Part shown: positions 37,601-51,168 of the stretch, one piece after another
How the letters are laid out: every line of letters starts with the position of its first letter
Position numbering within the stretch: position 1 is the stretch's first letter
From: Rhabdophis nuchalis
Lineage: Eukaryota; Chordata; Lepidosauria; Squamata; Natricidae
Assembly (NCBI GenBank): GCA_039707465.1
Contig: CM077644.1
Location: 199,365,962-199,429,961, forward strand
Length of the DNA stretch: 64,000 bases
Direction of reading: 5' to 3'
Notes under the pieces: model-generated
Databases searched by the model: none
What the model was told of the DNA's origin: nothing
The model's input: only the letters and a program-made list of their open reading frames with translations
Translations under genes and position numbers: made by a program

Positions 37601-40600
37601 TTAGCACTATAGCTGTTGGTCCAAATCATCATTTTAAAGCAAGGACTACCTGTACATGATAAGGATGGCAGCCAGCCAATATCAGGTGCAAAGTTGTTTC
37701 AGAGGGCAAGTACTGTGACACAGAAGACATCTAGATCCCAACAAATGACACTGGTTAATGGATAGCACATGAAATAAATGACTTTCTGATCAATGAAGAT
37801 AGGTAGAAACTATGAAAGACTGATGGTCCTTCAGATAATCAGGCCTATGCCAAGAAGGGCTTTCTAACCAGAAGCTTGATTGCATCCAGAACCAGTCTGT
37901 AGGCCATGAAGCAGAGGTGCTACAAGTCCATAACATGTGATACTGCATTCTGGAACAACTGCAGCTACCAAATTGCTTTCAAGAAAAATTCCACGTATAT
38001 TGCAATACTCCATACATGAGGTAACCAAATCATGAGTAACTGTCTGAAAGGCCCAGGTGTACTCCAAGTAGGAGCACAGCTCTCCCAAAAGATGGATTTG
38101 GTGAAGATCCTTTTAACTACATCTGCCACCTGTTTCTCAAGCAAATTGTACAGCATTCCTGATATGATTCAAAACCCCAAAACTATTCAGCTACTACTTG
38201 TCAGTGTTCCTCTCCATGTGCCCCCACCCAGCCTCGAGACAATGGGACAAGGCTTTGACAACATCATCCAATCAGCCTGAGGTTGAGAGTTATAAATGGG
38301 TATCAACAACATATTGCTGATATTTGATCCAAAAAGAAGTTGATCTTGTCTAACAATCTCATGCGTTTATTAAAGGGGGGGGAGAGCTCTAAGGAACCAC
38401 ACACATTAGGCACCTGGGACTTCATATCTTTCTCCTCCCGCAATTAGATTTAACCACAGAGAAAGAAGAAGGTCCATAGAACCATGCCCCCAGACTCCCA
38501 ATGTTGAGATGAGTCAGAGGTATATCATAGTTGGCAGTATTGAAAGCATCTGAGACAGTTTTTCAAGTACAATCCATTCTACTCATATTAAACAAAATAT
38601 TTTATATATACAATATACATATATGTATATTTAATATATATTATGTTCAAATCCCGTGTGTGCCCCCCGTGCCCCATTTTAGGCCTGGAAGGTTTCCTGC
38701 ACCAACCTGGAAGCCAAAACACGGCACAGGGTTGCTATGCGAAGCATTCACTGTGCCCTGTTTTGGGCCTGGAAAGCCTCCTGCACCAACCAGGAAGCCA
38801 AAAATGGGTGCCGAGAGAATGCATGCACAGGAGATGCATGGGGGTTATCACATTGCATTTTGGGGTTTCGTATGCACATGCACGTTGGGCATTTGGCATC
38901 AAAAAGGTTAACCATCACTACCCTACTCCAATCTTCCCTGCATATGATGGCCTAATGCTATCAGACTGGATGAAGGGAGGCTAGTAGGCAGCAATAGAGG
39001 TAGATGAGGGGCATAAGTGAGAGGAGACTTTCCTGATAAGTGCTGGCTCAAAATCATTCAAGGCATTCAAACCATTTCACTGAAAAAAACGGAATGGCCT
39101 TTTCACTTTAGTACAACCAAGCAGACTGCCTGCATATGTTGTCAAAGCTAATCTTAGTCACTATGCACAGGTCTATGTGATAGAGTTCTATAAGAGATAT
39201 ACAGTATTATAATTGCAAACATGACTTGATTTCATTTTTTTTGATTTTATTGAATTTATACCCCGCCCTTCTCCAAACGGACCCAGGGCGTACCATACGA
39301 GATATGTACCATATCTCCTCTTCTATTTGTCCACATTAATTTCAAATATTTTATGGATTCAATCACAATGAAATTTCAGCACTAAAAACAACATACAAAA
39401 AAGATGTTATCTCTTAAAATCTTCTGTTTCATTGACAGAAACCACTTTCACTTTTGCACAGCCCATGAAGCATTTCATTTAGTCCACTGAGGTGCAAAGC
39501 CAGCCACAAATAATATAAAGCAGCTCAACAATAGCAGCATATGAACAAGAGAGGCACAGTAAAGAAGAGATGGTGGCAATTAAAAATTAAGGTTGATTAT
39601 CAAATGCAGCCTATCTTTGGAGAAAACCCAACTATACTTTTACTTTAAGCATTATGTAATATATATAATTAATAAGCAACCCCAATATTATAAGCAACCC
39701 CAATATTATATATGTATAAGCTAATTTTATCAAGTATGAATAATAGAAGTGTGCATGAAGTATTGAAAACAAAAACTTGAATAAGTTGAGTACAGCTTTA
39801 ATAAATATATTTATATTGAGTATATTTTCAGTGGTATATAAATAGAACACCTTCCCATTTTCAGAACCCTTTGGGGTTTTGCTAGCATTTCTGGTTACTT
39901 GCTTTATAAACTGCCCTTTTCAAATATTAATGGCCCAATCAAAATTTAAAAGGCATTTCAAAGTTCTTATTTATTAATAGCAGTATCTTATTGATGAGAA
40001 AGAAGGTGCAGATATTTGCACCTGTTTGTATTCGCTGGGAATTTAAAATTGGAGTTGCAACCTTTTATCTATTTAAACATAAAAGCAATCCATTTTAGTT
40101 AATTAATTCATATGGTGAATCATAAATGAGTGACTAACAGTACAATGCAATGGTTGTTTTCTTTGATTATTTTTAGCTTCAATGTATCACAGTGATGTAA
40201 CAGTTTTAATAAATACAGCTCGAATTTCTGTTCAAGAAGTAGCTGAGGTTTATTAAAGTTGTTTCTATGAGATGGTGGCTATATGGAAGGAAGGAAGGGA
40301 GAAAGGAAGGAAGAGAGGGAAGGGAAAAGGGAAGGGAGGGGAAGAGAAGGGAAGGGAGGAAAGAAGTAAGTAAGGATAAAAATTGCACCTTTTTCCTCCT
40401 TACTTTAAAAGAGTAAATATGATCAGTTTATTAGTTGATTTAGACTAATCAACCTGAAAGAGAATGAATACTTTTAAAAACATTGTATTAACATCTCATA
40501 TATGCCTTAAAATGAGCAACTCTGCCTTCTTGTACCATTATTCTATTATGGGTCTGGTGGTAATACGTTGGGATAATTCTGTTCCTAACTCTCAAAATAT

Positions 40601-43600
40601 AATCAGAGGGTGGAGGCCCATAAGGTTTTGTCTTATGTGCCATGCCATTTAATATCCATATTAATTGTTCACAGGTTTAGAGGTCAATAAACAGTGCTGA
40701 TAGTAGTAATATTTTTCCTTTTCTGCAACTTAGAGGTTAGATTTCATTTAGGCTTCTATATGCCCAGATTGAAAGGGTCTGAATGGATAAGATGGACTGG
40801 AATTCAGGATAAATGACTATTCTGAACAAAGCTGCAATTTGTTGTACTGATCAGCCTGGAGTTTTTCCAGGCTGATTTCAGCATGATGCTTTCAATCATA
40901 TATCGTCAGTAGCAAAGAGAGCTTTTAGTCTTTGACCAGTTGTGTCACTATCAGAAGAACAAAGCCTAGCTTGGTGATTTATGTACTGCAACATTAAATA
41001 TGGATTGTACTGCATGAAACAGCCTGAAAAGACTCAGAAATTGCACTCAGAACATAGCAAAATGTGTGAGGATTGGTGCCTCCAAAAAGTTTTCCTCCAC
41101 CAACAATTTCACTGGTTCCAAAGACCAACTCACAATTGTCATGTGTATAAAATGCTCACACAGCCTAGAATCAGCTCTTTATAGAATTGCCTAGTCCTGA
41201 ACTCTTAGACAATCAATGTAGCCTTTTTTGCAGTTTGATTAAGGATTTATTTGACATCTATACTTAACACTGTCTACTTTTCGTCAAATCCATGTTGTCA
41301 AACAATGTTACTGGAAATCAAGCAACCTCTTAATTTCCCGTGTCTACTGATTGCTTCAACTGTCTTAACACTTTTGAAATGCATTTTTAATGTTATAACA
41401 TTTAAGTTTATTGTATTTCTGCTCTTGTAATTCTATTTCTGTAAATGGCCCTGAGCTTTTATGCAAGTGGGCATTAGAGGAATACTGTGAATAAAATCAG
41501 TTCATTTATTTATTATTGATTCCAATGTATTTAATTCTAGCAGGTAGGTAACAATATAATTGCATATTTATCTGTTTTTAAAAGTTCCAGAACAATGCAT
41601 AATCTTTACCTAGTAAATGAATAAGGCCTTATAACCATGTGACTGAGGCCATTTGGTTATATAATTGATATGACTGTTTTACCATGCTTTTGTTAACTTA
41701 TCTGGTAATATTAACTTGTACAGAAGTGCCTTCTTGGTGATTGCTTGACTAGTCCCTGCAATTTTCTTAGCTATGCTTTTTTGGAAATAGTTTGCCATTG
41801 CCTCCTTCTTAGCACTGAGAGAAAATGACTTGTGCAAGGTGAGTCATCCGGGCTTTGTGTCTAAGATAGAACTAGAATTCATAGAGTGCCAATTTCTAGA
41901 CTAGTGCTTTAGTGTCTATACCCTATTGACTTTGCAACTTAGCATAAATGTTAATAATATAGAAATGGAAAATTACTTGAACATATTCTATCTTAAGAAT
42001 TATTTCCTAACAAATAAAACTTTTTAAATTAAAATTTGGCAAACATTCCAAAAGCTTGCATTATTCACTATCCAGATAAGGGCAAACAATAACACGGGAA
42101 CTTAAGGCTCAATTTTTAGGGAATAAAAAAAGCCAGTTTACTTGAGCCCTAGAATCATTAAGGAATAGAGCAGTTTTCAAATTGGATTAATAAATAAATA
42201 AATATTAATTACGGTGATAGTGAGTTACATGTTGCTCATTACTAAAATTGTAACAAAACATGTATTTCTATCACTTAATCAATGGAAGTGGGAAATACAG
42301 AATATAATTGTAGTAAGTAAAACTGATAGTTTCCTGTTCTGACTCCCTCCCTAATAAGACTAATGACCAAACTGACTGCTTCTTGGCTGCTTGCCCGAAC
42401 TGACCTTGAACATACCTGAAGCTTCTGACGAAAGAATACACACGACTTGACACAAGGAAGATCCGACTCTAAAAAACTATGTGTTGTTCTCTGCAACCAT
42501 TTCCTTAACAGAGGCTTTCTTTTAAAGCCTTTGGGAGGGGCCAGTCATTAGGCGAGACTAATTACCTCCTCCGGGTGCATCTCTCTTGTAACTGACGCTG
42601 CTTTCATTCAATTCTTCTTAACCTGACATCAGGGACAAACTGGCCCTGATCCTCCCCACTACTCCATGCCCCAGGTGCCTCCTGATGACCAGCCGGGCTC
42701 TCTGCTCTCTCACTCTTGCCCTCCTCCTCCAGAGCAGACTCATAGTACTCCTCACTAGAGGAGTCCATCAGCAGCTTATCCGGAGCCAGCTGGGCCACAA
42801 CAGTTTCCCATAAGAAAAAAGAAATAAATACACTACAAAAAACTCTAGCCATTTTTGTCTTGGGATATATATATATATAACTGCAGTAAAATGAAGATTA
42901 CATTAAATATGTATTAGAATGCTTTCTCTATAAATTCATTGACAGTAGAGCTTTAAGAATCATAAAAATATGGATCAAAAATGCATTTTTATTTTTCTGA
43001 AAAAATGTATTTCTAGTTCTTTTAGAATTCTTATTTTTGTATAACCATTTTTAATGTAATTTGAACTTTTCAATTTTCAAAGGTACTATAACTATAGAAA
43101 TTGTACAAAAAACAAATGAAACTGAGAACTTTTGCCTATCTGTGAGTAATGTTTACCACACAAACACTGATTAATCACTACCAAATTTCTTATAAGAAAT
43201 GGTAATTTTCTCTTACCCTTATCCTTCATAGTCTCTCTACTAATCCCTCTATTCATATGTTTGCTACACCATCTGCCTTATATGCAAGCTTCAACTCTTC
43301 CTTCTTCATTGAGCAACTGTAAATACTGAGTAGGGAGGCTAGTAATAAGGACATACAGGTAAGTCCCTGTATCTACGACCACAATTGAGCCCAACATTTC
43401 TGTTGCTAAGCGAGATAGTTGCTAAGTGGTGGCACAGTATTTACAGGGTAATTCTATTCATTGCCTGGAATTCGACCCTGACCAGCTCAAGGTAAACTCA
43501 GCCTTACATCCTTCTGAAGTCAATAAAATGAGAACCTAGATTGTTGGGAGTGTATAGCACTTAAAAAGAGTGTGGTAAAGAGCTATGAAAGTATATAAGT

Positions 43601-46600
43601 TTAAATGCAATTGCTATTGCTCTATTTTATGACCTTTCTTACCACAGTTGTTAAGTGTACTTAAGTTGGTAACATGGTTGTTAAGCAACTTCACCATTGA
43701 CTTTGCTAGTCAGAAATTATAAAAAGTGATCACATGAACCCTGGGCAAATGCAACTGTCATAAATATGAATCAGTTGCAAACTGTCCAAATTTTGATCAC
43801 ATGACTGCGGGGATGCCGCAACAGTATGAAACGTGGTCATAAGTCACTTTTTCAGTGCCACTGTAACTTTAAATGGTCACTAAATGAATTGTTGTAAGTT
43901 GAGGACTACCTATACTGAATAGGGAAGCTGGCAACAAGGATAAGAGTGGAATGAATTCTAATAATAAACTCTGCTTTATAATTAAATATACACATTCCAT
44001 GCTTCACCACTATGTATCACCAGCCCATCTTTAACTTAATATTGTACAACAAGAATATTTAACTAGTGCAATGGAAGCAATCTCCTTACCAGTAGCCATT
44101 ATCTGAAGCAGGACTGTTACACCCAAACAGCAACATATGGTGGACAGTGTCCATACTAGCATGAGGTTTAAAGTCAACTGAAAGACAGAAATGATAATAT
44201 AAATATGTTTTTTTCTTATTTTAACAAATCATTAAGTTCTATATAAATGCTTTTCTGCAAACACTCCAAAAAGAATAAAACACAATGTCATCTACATTTG
44301 GTTGTATCTCTTGCAAGCACCAGGTTATTAAAATGGCTGGTCAAGAGTTTTTTTCAAACAGAATAATATTTGTCAATGGGTTAGACTCAATACCACAGGA
44401 CATCCCTTACCAGAGCAAGATTTTATCAGCTCTATTGTTAAATACAGACAATTCAGCAAGTGCCATTTTCTGAAGGAACATATATTTGTGAAATAGAAGT
44501 TGTTGAACATGTCCTATTCAACTATCAATTATATTCTACTTGATAGAACCATATATTGAGACTGTAACAAAAGACTTTTTTATTACCTTTATAGCACAAA
44601 AACATATGTAGGAATTAGAGCTGTTTAGATTTATAATTACACATGTCCAGTTGAGAATACATTTCATGGAACACATTGAGGTTTAGGCAATAAATTCACC
44701 TAAAACAAACTGTTTTAGGATCCAATCTGGGTCAGTCACCAGGACCAGAGGTTTAGTCCTCTGAGCTTTCAAACTCCTGCTGGAGTCCATCCTCAGGGAA
44801 CTTCTCTCTCACTGGAATTTGTCGTTCTGGAAAGAGAAGGGTTTTCTCAAGATGGGCTCCAGCATGAGTCCGAAAGCTCAGAAGACTAAACCTCTGATCC
44901 TAGTGATTAACCCAAAATGGATGCTGCAAAATTATCCTGCGAAACGTATATTTGCCTTCCTTGTGACATATTATTTCAACATTCATTTTATGTATTTGCA
45001 TTATGTTTTATCTTATACTATTTTATTTTGCTCTTTTCACTTTATCTATCTTACTATATTTATCTTACTTTAATCTACCTTATCTTATCTTTTCTGTAAC
45101 TTATTGTGACAGATGCCCATTGCTTTGATATCCATTCAATTCTCATTTGGAGATACATATTTTGAACACAAATATTTTCTAAAACAAAAATAATAAAGTT
45201 TGTACTTTTGTTCTATTATTATGAATTGCAGGTAATCAAAAAACAAAAGAAAAAGGACAATAACATGTCATTATCAGTCTATTTAAATTCATAACTGAAG
45301 AAAAGCATGACAATTAAGACCAAATTAGTTTCCTTTGATAAAACGCTCACAATTCTCCTTTTCTGTTCTTTTTCTGGGGTAACAGATGACAGACTATAAT
45401 AATTTTTTTAAATTTTGTCTCTTAAACATTTGTGAGAGTTCTAAAAAGTAATAGCTCAATTTTTTTAGTTCATTGCGGTATTAGAACCACAGATGTTTCT
45501 TAATACTGAGCGAAAAAATGAATTCTGAATTTTGAAGTTCAATGATATAAAAGAGTATTTCTGGGAAGGAGAAATGGAATACATTAATGGAGAAAATTCA
45601 TTCCTGTGATATCCACTAGAATTTCACAATCCACTGGGATTGCATACTGACTTATGTTAAACAAATGAAAATTTTTGATGATTCTTTGGGGGTACTTCAA
45701 AAATCTATTGATATTATTATAACCAGAACTGATAATCCAGAACATGGTAATTCCAGATCAGGTAACAGGAGAACAACTGATGAATTTACTGTAATAACTT
45801 TACCAAAAGCAAACATAACTTTACCAGTGTTACAAACATAATTTATCTATTTGGAAGCATAATCAGAAAGGAACAACATAAATATTTAAGATGTGTAACA
45901 TCTTAAAAAATCCAGCATCCTATTTTCTATTTAGAGATATATTGTTTAAGCTATTTGAATACTAATAGGAGAACGAAAGAAGATTTTCCAGCTCCTGTAG
46001 GAACTATAGTATACTAAATTCATATTTACAATAGTCCTCAACTTACAATCTTTTGTTTAGTGACTATTCAAAGTTCCAACATAACTAAAAAGGTGATTTA
46101 TGACTCCTCTTCACACAGCTGTTCACACATCACCAAAAACATGTGATCAAAATTCAGACTCTTGGCAACTGGTTCATATTTTTGATGGCTGCAGTGTCCC
46201 GAAGCCATGAAATCACCTTTTTGCAACTTTCTGATGAGAAAGTCAATGGGGAATCAAGATTCACTTAACAACCGTGTTACTAACTTAACAAATGTAGTGG
46301 TTGGCTTAATAACTGTGGCAAGAAAGGTCGTAAAATAGACAAAGCTCACTTAACAGCTGTCTTACTTAGCGACAGCAATTTTGGACCCAATTCTGCTTGT
46401 AAGTCGAGGACTACCTGAATTGTCAAGTTCATGAGATTTACAACTGCACAAAAAACATTGGGTGGTTTCTTTTATAGCAAAAATGCAGATAGACAAAAAA
46501 GTGTTCAATATTACATTATTCCCCTCAGTATTTTTGTTTTACTACCAAAATAATTCCCAGAGGCTGAAGACATTGAATAATTATTTGGTTTCATTTTAAG

Positions 46601-49600
46601 TTTTGTTAGGAAATGACATTATAGCACAGTGGAAAAAAACTTTTAAAAATAATAATAATTGCCACATCAATAATAACTGACTGGAAAAACAGAAGACTTA
46701 TGGGAAGGGCTTGCTTAAAAATAATCTGACTGAAAGAAGGCCAGAATTGTGTGTAGCATTTTGTGTAGCATTATATAATTATAAATTTCTTACCAATTTG
46801 GTGAGGATATTTTCTGTATTTTTAAAAAGACAAATAAAAATAATTTCCATTACTTTGGAAACTATATTGATATGTAGTTCAAAACAGAAAGCAATTTTGT
46901 AAATATTAGCATTGAAAATTGTTCATAAAAATATTTATTCCTTATTCGGAATATTGCTATTTAATAGATTATTGTGAATTCTTTGAATTGTGTATCTAAA
47001 TATTGTAGCAAGATATTAAAAGAAGTTCTTATTAACTGTATGTTCACCTATATCATTCTTTTAAAGCACACTTTGGATATGGATAGCTTATAGAAAGGTG
47101 TGGTAAAATATGTTACACATTTTACAAATAAAAAATACAAAATAGAGTAGAGCTTTCCATCTTCCAAGGAATACTATATGTAAATTGTTATTGTGATAAT
47201 TCAGTAATTTGAAAATAGGTTTTGCTTAATATTTATATCCTAGCTATTCCTTGTGTATTTCATGATTGTCTAAGCCAGGGATGTCCAAAATTGGGAACTT
47301 TAAGACTTGTGGACTTCAACTCCCAGAATTCCCCAGGCAGCATAGCTGGCTGGGGAATTCTGGGAGTTGAAGTCCACAAGTCTTAAAGTTCCCAAGTTTG
47401 GACATCCCTGGTCTAAGCCATATTGCCCTTGAGTTCTTCATCATTCAAAATTAAAAACAGCACTGAAGAGATTAATTAACATATATGACATGACACAACT
47501 GAAAGAGATTATACCTTTCTTTCCTCTTCTCTAGACTTTGTTAAAAAGCAAAGCTTATTTTATTTCAATTTTCTACCTATCCATCCTTAGACCTCTACAA
47601 AGGATTTTCAAAATGTAATCATTAATTACTTTTACTGGGGGATAGATTCTATTCCAGTAGAATCTTCATGAAGTTGGAGAATGATGATGCAAAATGTTGT
47701 CCCATTGATTAAACAGTCAAAAGCTCCAAATGTTACACCAGTAATAATATATTATGTAACACGTGTTTGTTTGCAAAGTCATTCCCCGCCCCTATTCTTG
47801 GATTTTTACCCAAGAAGCTTCACTTAATTAGAAAAGATTTAGTCATCCAAATCTTAAGTTATTGGATATTGCCAATTAAAATATTGCCTATTGGAAACTA
47901 TCCTTCATGAAATGTCTTGGAATTGGCATATTTAAACTACTATGTTAAGGCGGAACTGCTATGTTGTTAAGGTTTGAAGTATTTTGGAAAATGCAAAATT
48001 CCTTATGCTTATATATTACCCTAGTAGGGAGGTATAGCAAGCAATACCATGAGTTCATTTTTACTACTTAAAAAAAAAAAAGAACTAAGGTATAATCATT
48101 ACACATGTTCATAAGATGTGATCTTGCAGTATAATTGTTCTATTTTGGACAGAAGTTATTTCAATATTTCATTCTCAAAGTCTCACTGGTTTTTGCAGAT
48201 GTTCTTATTCTTCTTAATTATGTACCAATGGTTTGTAAATTAGCATGGCAACAATGGAAATGATATGTTATGTGTTTATCATCATAAACAAATAATATAA
48301 AAAGCTGGAAGAATGCCCATTGTTTGTTAATCATTTCATGGTCTTAAGAACTTAATTCAGTGACTCTTTGTAAACTATACAGAAGCACTGAGGAATTAGA
48401 CCACATTATAATTGATCACCTACAATTCCAGCTGAGGAATTATATAAAAAAATTGGCCTGCATGTAATAGTTTATATGTGTAATATCCTACTGTTATATT
48501 GCTTTGTAAATTGACTGAAAATTAATGATTTAGTTGTGAAATAGAGATACAAGTACAGTAGTTCTGATTAGTAAATAAGACATATGTTTTGTTGTATTTT
48601 TTTCTACTTGGATACAAAATATTAATGACACAAAATTATAGGTGTAAACTAGTGGTAGGTTTCTGCAGGTTCGCACCTACTCGTAAGAGCCGGATGGTGA
48701 AATTTAGAGAGCTGGTGAGAGGGGCCTGCCGCTGCCGGTAACCCAATGGGAAGGAAAGGAAGGCAGAAGGTAAGAAAGAAAAGGGAAGGGAAGGGAAGGG
48801 AAGGGAAGGGAAGGGAAGGAAGGAAGGAAGGAAGGAAGGAAGGAAGGAAGGAAGGAAGGAAGGAAGGAAGGAAGGAAGGAAGAATCATCACAATTGAGCC
48901 CAAAATTTTAGTTGCTAAGCAAGAGCGTTGTTAAATGAGTGTCACCACATTTTACAAGTTGGCCACTCCCACCCTGTCACATGACTGCCAAGCCATTCCC
49001 TCAAAATAGGCCACATCTAGAGAGTAGGTTCTAAAAAAATTTGAACTTTATGTCTCTCTGTGAATCGATCTCCCTAGTCATCTCCATTTTGAAAAAGAAA
49101 GAAAAACGTAAACATTGTAAAACTACAAAATAGCATTATTTTATTTTTATCTTACTGAGCAATGCTGGGGACTACCTGTACGTTTGTAAGAGGAAATTTG
49201 AATCATTTAGATTGGCTGTGAAGCACTATTATATTATTTGTGTAGAGGAGGGAGGCTGATGAAGCAGCAGAAAGGTTTGTATCTGATAAGGTATGTTTTT
49301 ATTACTTTGAAACTATATAAATTAAGGCATACCTGCAATTAAAAGGCTGGAAAGAATTCAAGAAATTGTGCTTTCTGTATCTTGCTTAGGAAATACTACT
49401 GACCTAGTAAAACTATTTCATTTTCAACTCAGTATCTATATAAATAAAAATGTAAAATAGTTTGTACGAATCCACTAATCTCAAAAACTGCTGGGCCGAT
49501 TTAAACGAAACTTTCAGGCAACGTAGCCAAGGACTTGCGATAATAGAATAGCTAATCATTTTGTGCCTAGCACACGTGTGTTGTGTACAAATTACACACA

Positions 49601-51052
49601 AAAAATGTACTCACTGAAATGTGATTTAACATCCCTGTAGCCACGCCCATCAAACTGCTTTTCAACTGTGAGTGTTGGAAAAGGCCTCATACGGCAGCCT
49701 CTTGGGGCCAAAAAGGCACAGAGGATAGCAAACTCCCAGGTGGCCCAAGGGGGGGGGGAATTCTGCTCAGGACTGTTCTCTGAGGTAAAAAAAAAAACGG
49801 AGGCAGGCAGCTGCTTTAAACTGTTTAATAGGGACTGAACCAAACTGTAACAAAGAATCACCCATCTGACAGCAAATACAGTTTAATAAAAGAGGGACTA
49901 GGGAAGACATGATAGCAGCCTTCCAATATCTCAGAGGGTGCCCCAAAGAAGAGGGAGTCAAGCTATTCACCAAGGCACCCGAGGGCAGAACAAGAAGCAA
50001 TGGGTGGAAACTAATCAAGGAGAGAAGCAACCTAGAACTGAGGGCAAATTTCCTGGCAGTGAGAACTATTAACCAGTGGAACATCTTGCCACCAGAAGTT
50101 ATGGATGCCCCAACACTGAAGAGAGAAGAGACTGGAAAACCATTTGTCTGAAACGGCATAGGGTCTCCTGCTTGAGCAGTGGGGTTGGACTAGATGACCT
50201 CCAAGGTCCCTTCCAACTCTGCTATTGTATTATTGTATTACACTAGGTAGGTAGATAGGGGAATAGAGAGACAGGGATAAATAAAGTTTAATAAAAGAGG
50301 GACTAGGGGAGACAGGATAGCAGCCTTCCAATATCTCAGGGGTTGCCACAAAGAAGAGGGAGTCAAGCTATTCTCCAAAGCACCTGAGGGCAGAACAAGG
50401 AGCAATGGGTGGAAACTAATCAAGGAGAGAAGCAACTTAGAACTGAGGAGAAATTTCCTGACAGTTAGAACAATTAATCAGTGAAACAGCTTGCCTCCAG
50501 AAGTTGTGAATGCCCCAACACTGGAAGTCTTCAAGAAGATGTTGGATAGCCATTAGTCTGAAATGGTATAGGGCAGTGATGGCTAACCTTTTTTGGCTCA
50601 CGTGCCAATAGCAGGGGGAGTGCAGGGGCGATGTGCACAGGTGTGTCACATCCATAATGCTATGTGCATGACCACCTGCATTTGGCATGCTTTTTACGTC
50701 ATCCCCAGGCTCCAGAGGGTTTATAGGAGCCTGGGGAGGGTGAAAACAGCCTTCCCCCACCTCCAGAGGGCAAAAAATGGCCTCAAAAGAAGGCCTAAAT
50801 CAGCTGGCCAGGGCACACATACAAACTGAAGCTGACAGGGCAATGCCTCGAGTGGCCTAAGAAATGGTTCCGTGTGCCACCTGTGGCACCCGTGCCATAG
50901 GTTCGCCATCATGGGTATAGGGCTTCCTGCCTAGCAGGGAGTTGGACTAGATGACCCTCAAGGGATAGATAGAGAGGCAGAAATAAGGTAGGTATGTAGG
51001 TAGGTATGTAGATAGGTAGGTGGATAGATGGATAGATAGATAGATAGATACA

Positions 51053-51132
<80 letters not shown>

Positions 51133-51136
51133 AATT

Positions 51137-51168
<32 letters not shown>

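Larger units (their letters stand above)
32990..44089 (-). other. PAM: PAM intron between w2 and w3
   Basis: An 11.1-kb intron rich in repeats: RTE/BovB-type fragments (33590-33955, 34484-34805) around a CR1 end (34030-34470), tetranucleotide and CA runs (35346-35391, 36126-36157), a hAT-like segment (35451-35660), a DNA transposon split by CR1 (37015-37654), a decayed LINE-like stretch (37660-38560), a hAT (38643-38921), a GGAA run (40284-40372), a solo LTR (42335-42802) and a DNA transposon split by a SINE (43354-43914). The stretch 39320-42320 otherwise shows nothing I can name. Confidence 0.65.

Noticed and set aside
42604..42852. Open frame with a hydrophobic start and acidic tail, resembling a secreted protein
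   Set aside because: It spans the border of a solo LTR; the hydrophobic start lies outside the element, so the join is accidental.
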